Positions 42,301 to 52,989 of a stretch of 64,000 nt of DNA are shown here, in pieces (position 1 is the first letter of the stretch; each line of letters starts with the position of its first letter). Source of the stretch: Amblyomma americanum (lineage: Eukaryota > Arthropoda > Arachnida > Ixodida > Ixodidae); the NCBI RefSeq assembly GCF_052857255.1, contig NC_135498.1, positions 160,856,624 to 160,920,623 of the forward strand, in the 5' to 3' direction. The position numbers and the translations under genes are program-made. The notes under the pieces were generated by a model. That model ran no database searches and was not told where the DNA came from. It saw only the letters and a program-made list of their open reading frames with translations.

Positions 42301-44074
42301 CTCTGATGCGATGTGAAGTCCTTCAGCGGGGTTGTTCACCTCTTCATTGGCGGATATGGGCACAAGCTGCGTTCTGTCTCTAGGTGGCTTTCGGTTCCTT
42401 GGAGCAACTGGAAGCAGGAGGATGTACAAACCAATGATCAAACTGAGCACTATGTAAAGGAAAAATGCGGGAATCACGGGATATGGAAAATCAAGATAAA
42501 GAGCAAAGCGAAAACAAGGCATGACCAGCGTCTCGGCATTTTATTTTTCAGTCTTTAGTTTTGCACAAAAAATTCTAAGGGTAGGGGCCAAAAGGTGCAC
42601 ATAAGTACTTCACTTGTTCCCCGCTCCCTGTATTAATTACAATGCCGTCTTGGTTAATTCCATTTGTATTAATTAGAGAAGGCGACCGATTCTGCCTTTT
42701 CAAGTAAGAATGGGTTAAGTGGGCGTTTGAGATGAAGGCTGCTGCGTGAGCCGATCGACAGTAGAATTGAATAAGTGGGAGGCTTCTTGATGAGCGTGCG
42801 AGAAGACATGCATGCATGCACACATAACCTGTTAAAGGCGAAATAAGTGACCCATACCGGGCAAGCGGCTCAAATGCCACCACTTTTTTTAGTAACGAAT
42901 GTATGCACTTATACAGAATCAGGCAGCGAATCAAACGGGAAATACCTACCCCTGAATGAGAAAACCGTTGGTACAGCATTAGGTTTCAGCTTTTTCCATC
43001 CATCTGCCCGGTTTTGCTCAAAACATGATTCTTCAAAGTGAGCCTGCATGAAAAATTTTTTTTGCTAATATAAATGCCTTATTCCCCGAAAAATAAGATT
43101 AAATTACGATAAATCAAGAAAATCAAACAAACGCACGCCGGCACGCATATGGGCTCACATCCGCACACATTTACAAAATAGAGATGTACTTCACACTACT
43201 CCGTTTTTTTTTATTTCCATGCGCTACTTCCATGACATATAAGCTAGAATAAATGTCATGAATAACAATTTTCGCACTGAACAAAAGTATAAAAGATCTG
43301 AATTTGATGCAATGTGGACAAACACAAGCCTAAAACGCGTCCCATGCTATTCTGCACTCCGGGATTCCCTTTTCATACTGCTATACAGGTATGCGCCTGC
43401 CAAAATTAAGCGGGCAGCGAGGGCTTTTTGTGAAGTAAGCGTGATGCACTGCTGCTCAAGATTCGTGGCTGACAAAGATCGTAATAATTTTAGAAGGCTG
43501 AGCCTTATTGCCACGTGAAATGAACGGAAACGTAAATGCGCCAGAGGTTCCATATCGCCCCCCAAGCTCTAAGAGACTACGACCGTTTGCAGCGATCAAA
43601 TATCAGAAACCTGCAAAAGCATGACATGACGCCTCCGACAGGAACACGAAATCGTAAATATGGTCATCAGAAACAGACTCAAAGACAAGCTGACACGAGC
43701 CTCGAAATAAATTTAGCACTGCTGAGAAGTCGGGTACTTACGCTGCATATGCAAGAGTAGTTCGTCGGCTGCCACTTGTCCCGCTTCACTTTCACAGTCC
43801 ATAGAAGACGTCGTTTTTTGTCTCTAGGAAACGAAAACATTCTCCAGCCATTTTTAGCGCTGTTAGTGCACTGGGGAACGCAGCACCCAGGCATTCTGCA
43901 AAAAGACTGTGAAGAATGCCGCTTTCCGTGTCTAGCGTGGGCAGTCGACGGGACGCGGGAGCGGAATGCAAGAAAATGGCAGCGGCGCATCCCGAGAACC
44001 GGTTTTGGCGGCGGCGCCCCTTCAAAGAGTGGCTCCACCCTCAGCGGAGAGCGGGCGCGCATCGAGGCACCCTA
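39353..44074 (-). mobile_element. P-like element, apparently complete
   Basis: Perfect 18-bp TIR, TAGGGTGCCTCGATGCGC, at 39353 and in complement ending at 44074. The flanking 8-bp target duplication aggagcac (39345-39352 and 44075-44082) is perfect; 8 bp is the P-element hallmark. A second shared block (ctctccgct...agggtg) follows each TIR, offset by a few bases. The 4,722-bp element carries one three-exon THAP transposase gene on the minus strand with no lesion that I can see. Confidence 0.93.
40021..43894 (-). CDS. P-like THAP transposase, three exons, intact
   Basis: Exons by canonical splice sites: 43742-43894 (donor GTAAGTA), 42950-43043 (acceptor tgcag, donor GTAGGT) and 40021-42407 (acceptor cttccag). 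Phases join cleanly to about 877 residues. Exons 1-2 form a complete THAP zinc finger: CCVPQC, W40-41 region (KRDKWQP), CICS joined to AHFEESCF, and LKPNAVPTVF. Exon 3 has a coiled-coil (ELRKQLVDMERKYATLQEH), the RNase H-like core with D315 (LFLDEMEI) and D403 (TCDMGSANRAMW), an inserted domain like the P-element GTP-binding region, and QDCLENLF (D641/E644). It would excise and integrate its own element in the nucleus, with the THAP finger contacting DNA. No stop, frameshift or missing catalytic residue was found. Confidence 0.92.
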
Positions 44075-44204
44075 AGGAGCACCTCAAAAGCGGAAAAATA
44101 CGAATTTGAAACCATTGATAGTGGGCTATCGTTGGGAATAGGCGCCGGCAGGAAAGTGTTAAATACATTGAAAGCATAGCAGGCCAACCAAAATTTTAAA
44201 TTTT

Positions 44205-44260
44205 GTTTGAATTATACGAAAGTACGAATTATTAGAGTTTGAATTATCACGAGTCTGCTG
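44205..44260. repeat. Orphan Tigger-like right TIR
   Basis: Ends ...tttgaattatcacgagtctgctg followed by TA (44261-44262), with the repeated inner word acgaattattagag. It looks like the right end of a Tigger element. I found no matching left end upstream. Confidence 0.5.
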
Positions 44261-44262
44261 TA

Positions 44263-44639
44263 CTGAATGGTAACTTATGTCTACGGGTTGGACTTCTCAG
44301 CTTAAACAGGAAAAAAACGCTACAAACATGCGCTAAACTCAGTTCTTTAATTTTGGTTTCGACCAAGAAAGGCCAATATTCTTTAATATACATGCCGCAA
44401 CTAGCTGGCTGTCGATGAGAGTTTATTCAAATAACGAAGAAAATTTACAGATTAAATTGCGCAGTTGTGCGTTTTGAGGTGTTACTCCGCTATTTTAGAC
44501 GCCTCTGCAAACCAGGTGGCTCCAGCACTCAAGGTGGCAGGCAGTTGTGCAGAGGGTCATAAAGCAGCCAACACCCGGACACTGTTATCTTAGTGCTTTC
44601 TTTAGCTGCTTTGTTAGGGCTAGTTATGAAGCACCCCTC

Positions 44640-44670
<31 letters not shown>

Positions 44671-45839
44671 ATTCCTGCCTGGCATCGTGTGATTGGATAT
44701 GTTTGAAAACAAACGCTGTAAATTGCAAGAACAATGGTGGGCAGATTGCTTAAAGTACGGGCCTTGGAAGGTCACTTCCTTCCTTCAGTGCATAGTAGCC
44801 GACATGCAGACTCCTCGAGTTTGGAGAGAAGTGTGAAATCTAGCAGTTTAGTAGCATGGCACACAATGAGGACCAGATGTTCCACAGACGGACAGCAAAG
44901 AAGCAAAGCATGGACAGAGCGGTGTGCGTTGTCCCGGATGCATGTTAGCAACCGTTCAGTTGCCGCTGCTCCTTTTGAGTGTGTGGTTTGTGCTGTAACG
45001 CACGCGGTTCTTGTGAGCAAATCTTGCGGGCACTGGCATACTACTGGTAAGGTGGCTGTGTGCCACCAAAAGGGGAGACTTGACTGTGGTCTTGGTGGAG
45101 TGATGGAGGAAACGGACATAGTCATACTTGGGGCTGGCGCCAGTCCAAAAAATGAGGATTCACTACACTTTGCTTAAGTTAGGTCGTTCAGGCTAACAGG
45201 TTCACGAGGAGCGAGCTCAGCCCTAATGCTCCTGATCGCTTTGAATGACAGTGATTGTGTTGGTCGATTTGCTTTTAGAAGTTCGAAATAAATTGTGCTG
45301 TACATTGTCCTTACCTCCTGTGACCCACTTACAACAGTTGCTTAGTTCTCTCCTCCACAGCACGTAAGGACACTAACACGAAACCATGCACAAGCACCAT
45401 GAAAGAAAGACATTTTCTGGCTACCTTGAAGGTTAAACAGCAGTTCCATTACTGACGTCAGCATGACAACCTAGCTTTTAGAATATAACCTCCACTTGTG
45501 TTTTTATCCTACATTTCCTTCTGTTCCTTTTTAAATGGCAATTGCATTTCTTCCTACAGGCACAGCCCCAAGTACAATCACTTTTGCACCAATTAATGGT
45601 AAGTTTAATGACCCGACTGACAGTAAGGTCAGTAGAAATTCTGGGTGACTTTTGGCCACACAAGAGTACATTATATCACCGGAAAAAGGCAATTTGTCCA
45701 TAGTAAAAAATATTTTCCAAAAAAGAAAAGAACGAAAACTGTATTCTGAAATAAGTGCCGAAAAAAGTCTGTCCAATTTTCAAAAAATGAAAACCGGAGC
45801 GTCCAGCCCATAGTTTTTTACTGCATTAGCGTATGACCT
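44263..45839. other. No recognised gene
   Basis: Overlapping frames at 44734-45177 (plus, 147 codons) and 44772-45125 (minus, 117 codons) resemble nothing I know and have no supporting signals. The rest is AT-rich. Confidence 0.4.
44637..44671. repeat. Poly-C followed by (AC)n microsatellite
   Basis: About 20 consecutive C, then about eight AC units. Confidence 0.95.
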
Positions 45840-46510
45840 GGTGGGTGGTTCCTTTCATCAGGGTTGCAGCTTGTAGCATCCTTAGTGCCTGCCTTTTGGA
45901 CTTTGCAGATTATGTCGGTGATTGACATTGCCTGAGGCTGTGTTGTTTAAAAGAGTTGATGTGGTTCTCCATGAACTATCTCATGGGTAATATCCTGCAG
46001 GTTATTGTTGCTTTCAACCATGCTGTCCACGTGGTTTGCTGAAGAGGACTTGGTACTCTTGGTTTTAGTACTGATGGCCTTATGCATCTAACATCTTCAT
46101 AGTCGTGGAGGCTTCATTCTTAAACTCTGGGACAGTCTTCATTGATTCTTCCACTCCGCCTGCAAAAAGCAGCTCTGTGATGCTCCACATCAAAAAGATC
46201 TCTTTGCCCATGTTAGGTTCGGTGCGTTGAAAAGGCATTTCATTTCTTCAATGTAGACGACCACTATATTATTCAGAAGCTGGATGTGTGACCAGAAACG
46301 ACCCTGCTTTTTCGTTTTTTAGTGTTTGTGAATGTTTGTGAATGCCTCCTAGGTCATCGGTGACGACTCATGCTTTTCATAACAGGTCTCTGCTTGTCGT
46401 TCCAGAGCAAAAGAGGCTTCATATCTTCACAGCTGGTAAGCAGCTGTCCGGTCAAACTGATCAAGCCATTCTACCGGGTCATTGCCAGCAGAACTGTTGA
46501 AGGCTACAGG
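45840..46510 (-). pseudogene. Possible LTR-retrotransposon gag-like relic
   Basis: Minus-strand translation in mixed frames gives NDPVEWLDQFDRTAAYQL and RYEASFALERQAETCYEK, then MWSITELLFAGGVEESMKT, VPEFKNEAS. The order and wording recall gag proteins of Gypsy-type elements in arachnids (W..qFe...., mRgik..lf......tv.eF..ea). Several stops are present, and no LTR, protease or RT was found. Assigned from memory of the family only. Confidence 0.3.
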
Positions 46511-46888
46511 CATTTGAGGTTGCAATGACTGGGCCAGGCATCAAAGATGGGGTCATGGTTGACATTGAAGCTTCCTTTTGCAGTTGAGTGTGGTCCCGTC
46601 GGGGTCGTTTTTTCATTTGCAGCCCATAGAGACGGCAGAACATAGAAAAACAAGCATTTCAGAGTTTTGTGGCAGTACGTTTTTTGTTCATGATGTAAGC
46701 ACTTATTGGTATGGAGCTCATGAGTCTTGAGATCGAGCCCCCATACGACCAATATAGGCTGGGTTTCTCCGGGGCCCTATTTGCAGCTCATGAGGTTTCG
46801 TGCTGTGACAAGTTCCTAACATTGCAATATCCTCCGGAGTTCCAGAAAAAGATGTTTACATTGCAGGGATGGAAAGTGAATTTTATTA

Positions 46889-47744
46889 AAGTAAGCCTCA
46901 TTGATACTTTCCCTGTTCATACAATTTCCCGGTTCGTATGATCAATATCATGAAAAATGTCCAATAGGGTTACACTATATTTCTCCTGGTTAATAGGTTC
47001 TGGATAACACAATTTGTCGGCTACTGCGTTTAAAATTTTCACAAATTGTGGTCGTATAATACGTATGTGAACAAACCGTACATTTTCAAACATAAAAGTA
47101 GGTCGAATGTGAGGGCACGTGATGTGAAGAGTTGGAATGCAGTGGCAGTCACCCGCTCTAATGGCGTCTCTCCAGTTCATTCATAGATGCAAGGCGGTGA
47201 AGCACCACCAATAACAAAATAAAAATGGCGCAGCAGCATTCGAGACAACCGTTTTTGCGGGGACGCGACATGAAGAGTACAAACGCTGCACTGTGCATAA
47301 GTGGAAAGAGGCAAAGCATCTACGAAGTACAGCGATGCACTTACATTCGAGTGGGCAGGGTCTCGAGAACGCAGCTTATAAAGCAGGAACGCTGCGACAA
47401 TCAGCCACCGCAGTGGCTTCCCTGCAGTACTTATGTGCAAAGGGGCAAATCATCGGAAAAAAGTGACAAAGAAGGAAGTTTGGTTGCATTCGTTATTGCC
47501 GTCGATGGACCGGACGCGTTACGAACTTCGTAATGCATCCAGACTGAATTATGTGAGCACTAAAAAAGGATCTGTTCAGGTGTGCTAAGGAATGCTAATC
47601 GACATTTTATGCAGTAAAATTGTCAATGTTTCTGTACCTCATTGAAAAGCTACATTTCTCAAAATTGGCGGCTTGGATCACACGTTTTCGTAGATAACGT
47701 TTTTTCCGCAATTTAAAAAGAAATGTATCAACGAGGTTTTACTG
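46889..47744. mobile_element. Tigger-type MITE
   Basis: Left end (aagtaagcctcattgatac) pairs with the right-end complement cagtaaaacctcgttgatac, flanked by TA (46887-46888 and 47745-47746). No transposase frame is present. The TIR resembles that of Tigger-7 (ctcgttgatac), so Tigger-7-type transposase may have mobilised it. Confidence 0.65.
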
Positions 47745-47959
47745 TATTTCTGTACGGTCGGCTGTTTTTCAATAGCACGATGTGCAATATATTGGACACT
47801 GGGACTCTACGCAGTCATTTTAGGGGGTAGTGGGCGTAAAGTAACACAGGGCAAATTTGATAAAAAAATAGGTTTGAAAGCTGCAAAAACTGTTTATTAA
47901 TCAGATATTCAAAATATCGCACAAAAAAGAAATGCAAGCCTTCATTTGGTTATGAAGAA

Positions 47960-48367
47960 ATATTGTTCACTCTTGTGGTCACATCTTGTGCGCCATCTCG
48001 AAGCATAACCTGTCTTTTGTGACAGAAATGAACATGTTGCACTTCGTGCACAAGAACTTGATCTTCAAGGTGCACCCTTGCAGTCTGCAGCGGGCGGCAT
48101 TCGCAACATCAGTGATTTTGGGGAAGTGACCACTGGTGTTAACTTCGGCAGGAGCTGTTGAATGATTGGGAGCTTAGCTGGCAGCGCCCACTCAGTGTCA
48201 CTGTCGCTGTCAGTGCCTTTGTGTTCAGAGCTGATAGTTCCCAGAGGTGCAGAAAAGCTAGGGTCAACTGTAGTGTCCTCATCACTATCAAAGAGCTCAA
48301 TATACGATGGGTTTCCTGCACTATTCGCTGTAGAATCTTGTCTGCCGTATCTGTCATCTGAAAACAC
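47960..48367 (-). pseudogene. Second deleted piggyBac derivative
   Basis: The minus strand encodes an acidic N-terminal-like segment (NPSYIELFDSDEDTTVDP, SDSDTEWALP). About 60 residues later, in another frame, comes a cysteine-rich tail, RRLQGCTLKIKFLCTKCNMF and then DRLCFEMAHK, matching the spacing of piggyBac C-terminal fingers. The DDE core is missing, as in 38499-39230. The TTAA borders were not located. Confidence 0.55.
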
Positions 48368-48399
48368 AAGGCCTGTGCTCTAAGCGAAAAAATGTTTAA

Positions 48400-49290
48400 T
48401 GCACAAAAACAAAACTGACCAAAACGTGCAAAGAAGCGCAACATAAAAACTGAAAGGACGCGCAGACAAAACATGCGTGCATTGTGCCCATTGTGGCGAC
48501 GATCTCATCGGCACGTTCAAGAAGATTGCATTGAGTGCCAACGTCCATCCTGTTGGACATCCAAATTCAGAAACTAGCAAGCATGCACATAAGTAAAATT
48601 TTAGTTTTTTCGTGTTCTCTGAAGCATAAATTTTCTTTTGAAACAGATATTATGCAGAAACGTGCTATAAAGTATGAGAAAGGCAACTTAATTTTGCAGC
48701 GGTCATTGCAGAAAGTCACGCTGCTGAATGCAGCCATTTCAAACCACGGCCACCTGGATCGGTGCGCGCGGCGAGGTTGCTCCGGCCGTTCCATTTGGAC
48801 GGAGAGGGCGTAATTGCGGAGAGGGGCGTGGCCGCTCCTTTTGCCGCACCGCGGCGTGCGTGCCCGACCCCTCGCCTTCCCTGCTATGGCTTCGCACGAT
48901 GCGATTTGCGTCGCCGTGGCGTGATGTAGAGTGGTAGAAAACCACGATGAAGAAAATTTACACAAGAACACCAATGCCTCCTGCGGCTAGGTATTTTTTT
49001 TACTAAGCTCCAGGCGCTACGGCCGCATGTCGCCCGAAGCGGGCAGTCATGATGCCATGCGAAACGAGTGCTGCCCGGAAAACAATCATATCTGCGGGTT
49101 TGGGCGCAGCAGGCCAAATGAAAGCATGGAAAGGCATTACTTCTTTATAAAAGAAATGCCACGACTGACGAGGCAACGCAGTAATAAACTTTTTCCTGTA
49201 AATTCATGAACGTCTGTACATGACGTACTAGCTCGGTCAGAACGCGTTTACCGGTCAAAAAACAGCCTAGAAGGAAAATGGCAATTGTAC
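48400..49290. other. No recognised gene
   Basis: Mixed-composition DNA with a GC-rich part near 48770-48900. No coding sequence or TIR pair was recognised. Confidence 0.4.
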
Positions 49291-49292
49291 TA

Positions 49293-49480
49293 CAGTGAAA
49301 GCTCGTTAATTCGAACCTCGATAATTCGAATTTTCGGATAATTCGAACTACTCTACCTGATCCGGCCAAGCTCCATAGAGATCTGAGTATAAAAAAGCCC
49401 GTTAATTCGAAAGTGAGTCGATTCCGCTGCGGATAATTCGAACTACGCGCCGCCCCGCCTGGGCGGCTTGGCACGCAGCA
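49293..49480 (+). repeat. Tigger-1-type left end, remainder missing
   Basis: TA (49291-49292) then CAGTGAAAGCTCGTTAATTC, identical to the start of Tigger-1, followed by repeated taattcgaa words over about 160 bp. No right TIR or transposase follows, so it is a truncated left end of a Tigger-1-related subfamily joined to the hAT fragment. Confidence 0.75.
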
Positions 49481-49699
49481 CGTGGCCAAAAAGAAAAAGC
49501 GCCTCAGCATAGTTAGAGGCTGCGCACCTGCAAAACGGGGACAGAAGATGGAACCAGATAAAACCGTGGAAGAGTGGGTAAAGCCCAAATGGCGCCATCA
49601 CCGGCGCGGTGGCCGGCGGCGAGGGAGAGTAGGGGTTGGCGAACGCGGTGGCGGCTGCCTACCCTCTTTTCCACGCAGCCTCCGAAACCCGGAACTGTA

Positions 49700-50350
49700 C
49701 ATATGCATACTGTGCTTGCACAGTTCATTGAGCTGCTACAGGAGCGCAAACATGAGTTGCAGCTATTTGAAAGGAGCTCGCATACACTTGACAAGTTTTT
49801 CTATGAACTTTTAAAGGTTGGCTCAGCATATGCAGAGCTTTGGAGGGTTGTAAAACTGCTGCTTACACTTAGTCATGGCCAAGCAAGTGTAGAGAGAGGA
49901 TTCAGTGTGAATCGCCAGGTTTCAGTAGAGAACATGAAAGAAGTATCTCACATTTCACAGCGGATTATCTGTGATGCTGTACACGTAGCAGGTGGAATTT
50001 TCAATGTGCCCATCACAAAGGAATTGAGAGCATCTGTGGCTTCTGCGAGGAGCCAATACCGTGCCTTTTTGGAAACACAGAAAAAGCAGGAGCGTGAAGA
50101 TGCGAAACATCGGAAGAAACGCTGCATTGATGAAGAGATTGAAACTCTCAGAAGGAAGAAAAAGAAACTAGAAGCCGCAGTTGCAGGATTGACAGCATCA
50201 GCAGACTCATATGCAGAAAAAGCAGAGGTAACCAGTGACCTGACTTGCATCATGAAGTCAAGCAGCCTAAGGAAGACTGCCAAGAGCAAGCAGCAGGAGA
50301 TCTTGGACATCGACGTAAAAATTCAAGAGAAGCAAGGTGAGGCCACCTAA
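49700..50350 (+). pseudogene. hAT-type transposase C-terminal fragment
   Basis: Open frame whose first ~40 codons are extraneous. From about 49705 it encodes ELWRVVKLLLTLSHGQASVE and RGFSVNRQVSVENMKEVS, matching the C-terminal dimerisation segment of hAT transposases common in arthropods (lsHGqA.vERgFSvN). A long Lys/Glu-rich coiled coil (DEEIETLRRKKKKLEAAV) and a natural stop at 50350 follow. The BED and DDE parts are missing. The frame is uninterrupted, so it could be young despite truncation. Confidence 0.6.
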
Positions 50351-50681
50351 GGACTGAGTGAGAGTTTGCTAGGCTGATCTTCTTTAGCGAATAAATGTTT
50401 GCATCATCTAACACAATGAAAGTGGTCATCTGTGTAACACACAATAATGAGAAGTGGTTGAAAAAGGAAATATCGCTGGAGCCATCGTTTTATCTGAAGA
50501 CAAGTTTCTTTGTTAAAACGGCTCCAGCCACGATCCCCTTTTTCAGTGAATTCTCATCATTTCACGCCTATGTCTACCCCTGTACATCTGTCCTATTTGG
50601 ATTTCTAACAGGGAATGTGGTCCTTGAAAATCCATGCACAGGGCCTTGAAAGTCCTTGAAAACCCTTGAATTTTTGTCATA

Positions 50682-52953
50682 CAGTGGAATCTCGTTGATA
50701 CGATTCTCACGGGCACCAAAAATAAAAACGTATTATCCAAAAATCGTATTATCCAAAACGGACTCCAAAACATCGCGAATAATACATACTTGGCACAGAA
50801 CTTGCTTTTATTAAAGAACTTTAAAATAATCCGTCACTTTGCGCGGCACTTTTTGCTTTTCGAGGTCCTGCAGCAAGCTTTTTTGGAACTCAAAAAAACG
50901 AGTAGCAGTTTCCTCACTGAGCTCCGCAGACGCGACAAAGCCACGAAGCCCGTCCAAAGCTTCGAGTGCGCCGTCAGTATTTAATGGCCGACGATCGCTG
51001 CTGCAATCTCCGGCGTCTTGGTTGTCATCGTCGTCGCTCTCCTCTTCAGCGGTAACATCTGCAATGATGTCTTGGACGGTGCGCAATTCACATGTCGCCA
51101 GTTGGTCGTCCGCCGATACAAACTCTTCCGGAGACGCGTCGACATTGAGGTCACCCCAGTCCGGAATGTCAATCTCTGCGCCGTCATCTCCATTTTCCTC
51201 AGTATCGCCAGGTGCACAAAAAAAGCCACACTTCTTGAAGCAGTTGGCGATGGTGTCGGGTTTGACGCGATCCCATGACATCGCCAGAAAATAGATGGCA
51301 TCAAGAAGATCCACCTTCAAGCTGGCATCTTTTTGGTCAATCTTGGCCAAAAAGCGTTTGACCAACAAGCTCCTAAAGTGAAATTTCACATTTCTAATGA
51401 TTCCTGCATCTAGGGGCTGCAAGTGGCTGGTGCAGTTGGGCGGCATGCAAATTACTTTTACGTTTTGCAGCCACGAAGTATCGACAGGGTGCGCGGCACA
51501 ATTGTCGAGAAATAGAAGAATTCTAAGGTTCGCGGCATGTATCCGGGCATTCAGAAGGGTGAGGAACTCTGAAAAGGGCTCCGGTCATCCATGCCTTCTT
51601 ATTCGCTTTGTAAATGACAGGAAGGCGTGGGTTACGCGAAAAGCAGCGTGGCTTCCAGTATTTGCCTATGACAGTAGGCTTGAGCTTCTCAGTTCCATCA
51701 GCGTTGCAGCACAACAATACGGTGACTCTTTCTTTGCTTTTTTTTCCGCCTTGACACGTCTCACCTTTATGCTGAGACTTTTCTCGGGCTGAAGGTTGAT
51801 GAACAACCCAGCTTCATCTGCGTTGAACACTTCCCTTGGCTGGTACTGAGCAATCACCGCCGGCAGAGTCGGAAGCCAGTTGGAGACCTGATCTTGGTCG
51901 GCAGATTTCCCTTCGCCGGAAACGGTTTTATACGACAGGCCATGCCATGTTTTAAAACGATGGAGCCTTAAAACGATGAAGCTTCAAAATCTTCGATGCC
52001 CAACGAGAGTGCTACCTCATCAGCTTGCTCGCGAACAACTGTCCCGTCCACGTTCACGCCCGCCGCCCTTACTTCCCTGAACCATGCCAGAAGAACCTCT
52101 TCCATCTTGCCATGCTGGGCTGGGCGCCCCTTGTTTGCTTGACGCCGGCGCCGAAGACTTGAATGTTCTTCTGAATTTCTTCTCGCTTGCCGACGATCGT
52201 GTTCAGCGTGGAGACAGGCAAACAAAGTTCGCGTGCCAGGTCAACACGTTTCTTCTGTGGATTTTCGTCAACTTTTGCGAGGATGTCGAGTTTTTCTTTC
52301 AGCGATAACGCTTTACGCTTTCTAGACATGGTGAAGCGCACGGGTGAAACGCGGCACCAAAACAGAAGAAACGATAAGGGCGAAGTGCAAGCTGAACGCT
52401 CGAAACACCAAAATGGCAACGAGAAATGGCAAGCACAAAGTCAACAAAGCCTACAGCATCGTCAATGCATGCGCCAATCACTGCTTCTTGGTCACGTGAT
52501 TTTACCGTGAGTACTATGTCTTAGGATAGATGGCGCTAAAAACCTTCGGTGCGCTTCGGTGCGTTTGGTGTGCGAGCTTGCGAAAATTGCTCCCAGAGGC
52601 CGCCACACTGCTGCAGGCGCTGTGCGGAGGCACGGCCGGACTCTAGCCGAGCCGAGCCAGGCCGAGCCTCGAGCATACAAAGCGCGCGTCGCCGCGTCTT
52701 TAGTCCGCCGTGCCTGTCGTTTTGCTCGATGTTAATTTCAGTAGCTCTGCCCACCCGCTGCAAAGGACTGGTTCTGATGTCATCATCATACAGAAGACGT
52801 TTCCTGGATCATATTATCCAAACCGACGTGGAAATACGATCGCATTAGCCGTACAAAAATGCATTTACCTCTATAGGGCATCGGCCGGGAACGAAAAAAA
52901 AAAGTAATGCCGAAAAACGTATTTAGCCGAATCGTATCAACGAGATTTCACTG
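50682..52953 (-). mobile_element. Tigger-7 (pogo superfamily)
   Basis: TIR CAGTGGAATCTCGTTGATAC at 50682, near-perfect complement (gtatcaacgagatttcactg) ending at 52953, TA at 50680-50681 and 52954-52955. Inner repeats cgtattatccaaaa lie near the left end, with atattatccaaacc near the right. The transposase is on the minus strand and is broken. Confidence 0.9.
50811..52329 (-). pseudogene. Tigger-7 transposase, several frameshifts
   Basis: ATG 52329 begins MSRKRKALSLKEKLDILAKV (HTH). The second DNA-binding domain is KMEEVLLAWFREVRAAGVNV; box 1 reads FNADEAGLF, box 2 LFLDNCAAHP and box 3 QPLDAGIIRNVK, so all three Asp remain. NCFKKCGF, an acidic region and the tail PRKVTDYFKVL follow. Breaks near 52140, 51968, 51670 and 51480 shift or stop the frame. 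Overall layout matches the intact Tiggers. Confidence 0.85.
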
Positions 52954-52989
52954 TATACACCAGCATGAACCCTGCTGGTAATCATATTA

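Larger units (their letters stand above)
38141..44158 (-). mobile_element. piggyBac-type element, internally deleted, split by the P-like element
   Basis: TTAA at 38137-38140 and 44159-44162 borders matching ends CACTTTCCTGCC (left) and ggcaggaaagtg (right). The minus strand of 38499-39230 encodes the two ends of a piggyBac protein without its catalytic middle. A complete P-like transposon (39353-44074) lies inside. Without it the deleted piggyBac would be about 1.3 kb. Confidence 0.8.
50351..52974 (+). mobile_element. hAT 3' end, split by Tigger-7
   Basis: Following the hAT stop are repeated ccttgaaa words, then ...ttgaatttttgtca. After removal of Tigger-7 and one TA, the sequence continues caccagcatgaaccctg. 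This ends as the complement of CAGGGTTCATGCTGG, a hAT-like terminus, at about 52974. The left terminus is absent. Confidence 0.5.

Noticed and set aside
42408..42522. Hydrophobic N-terminus (IPAFFLYIVLSLIIGLYILL) that would make the P-like protein membrane-anchored
   Set aside because: It lies upstream of a good splice acceptor (cttccag at 42408) and joins perfectly in phase to a THAP exon if removed. It is translated intron 2, not protein.
44734..45177. 147-codon plus-strand frame in otherwise featureless DNA
   Set aside because: No recognisable motif, an equally long frame opposite, and no promoter, splice or poly(A) support.
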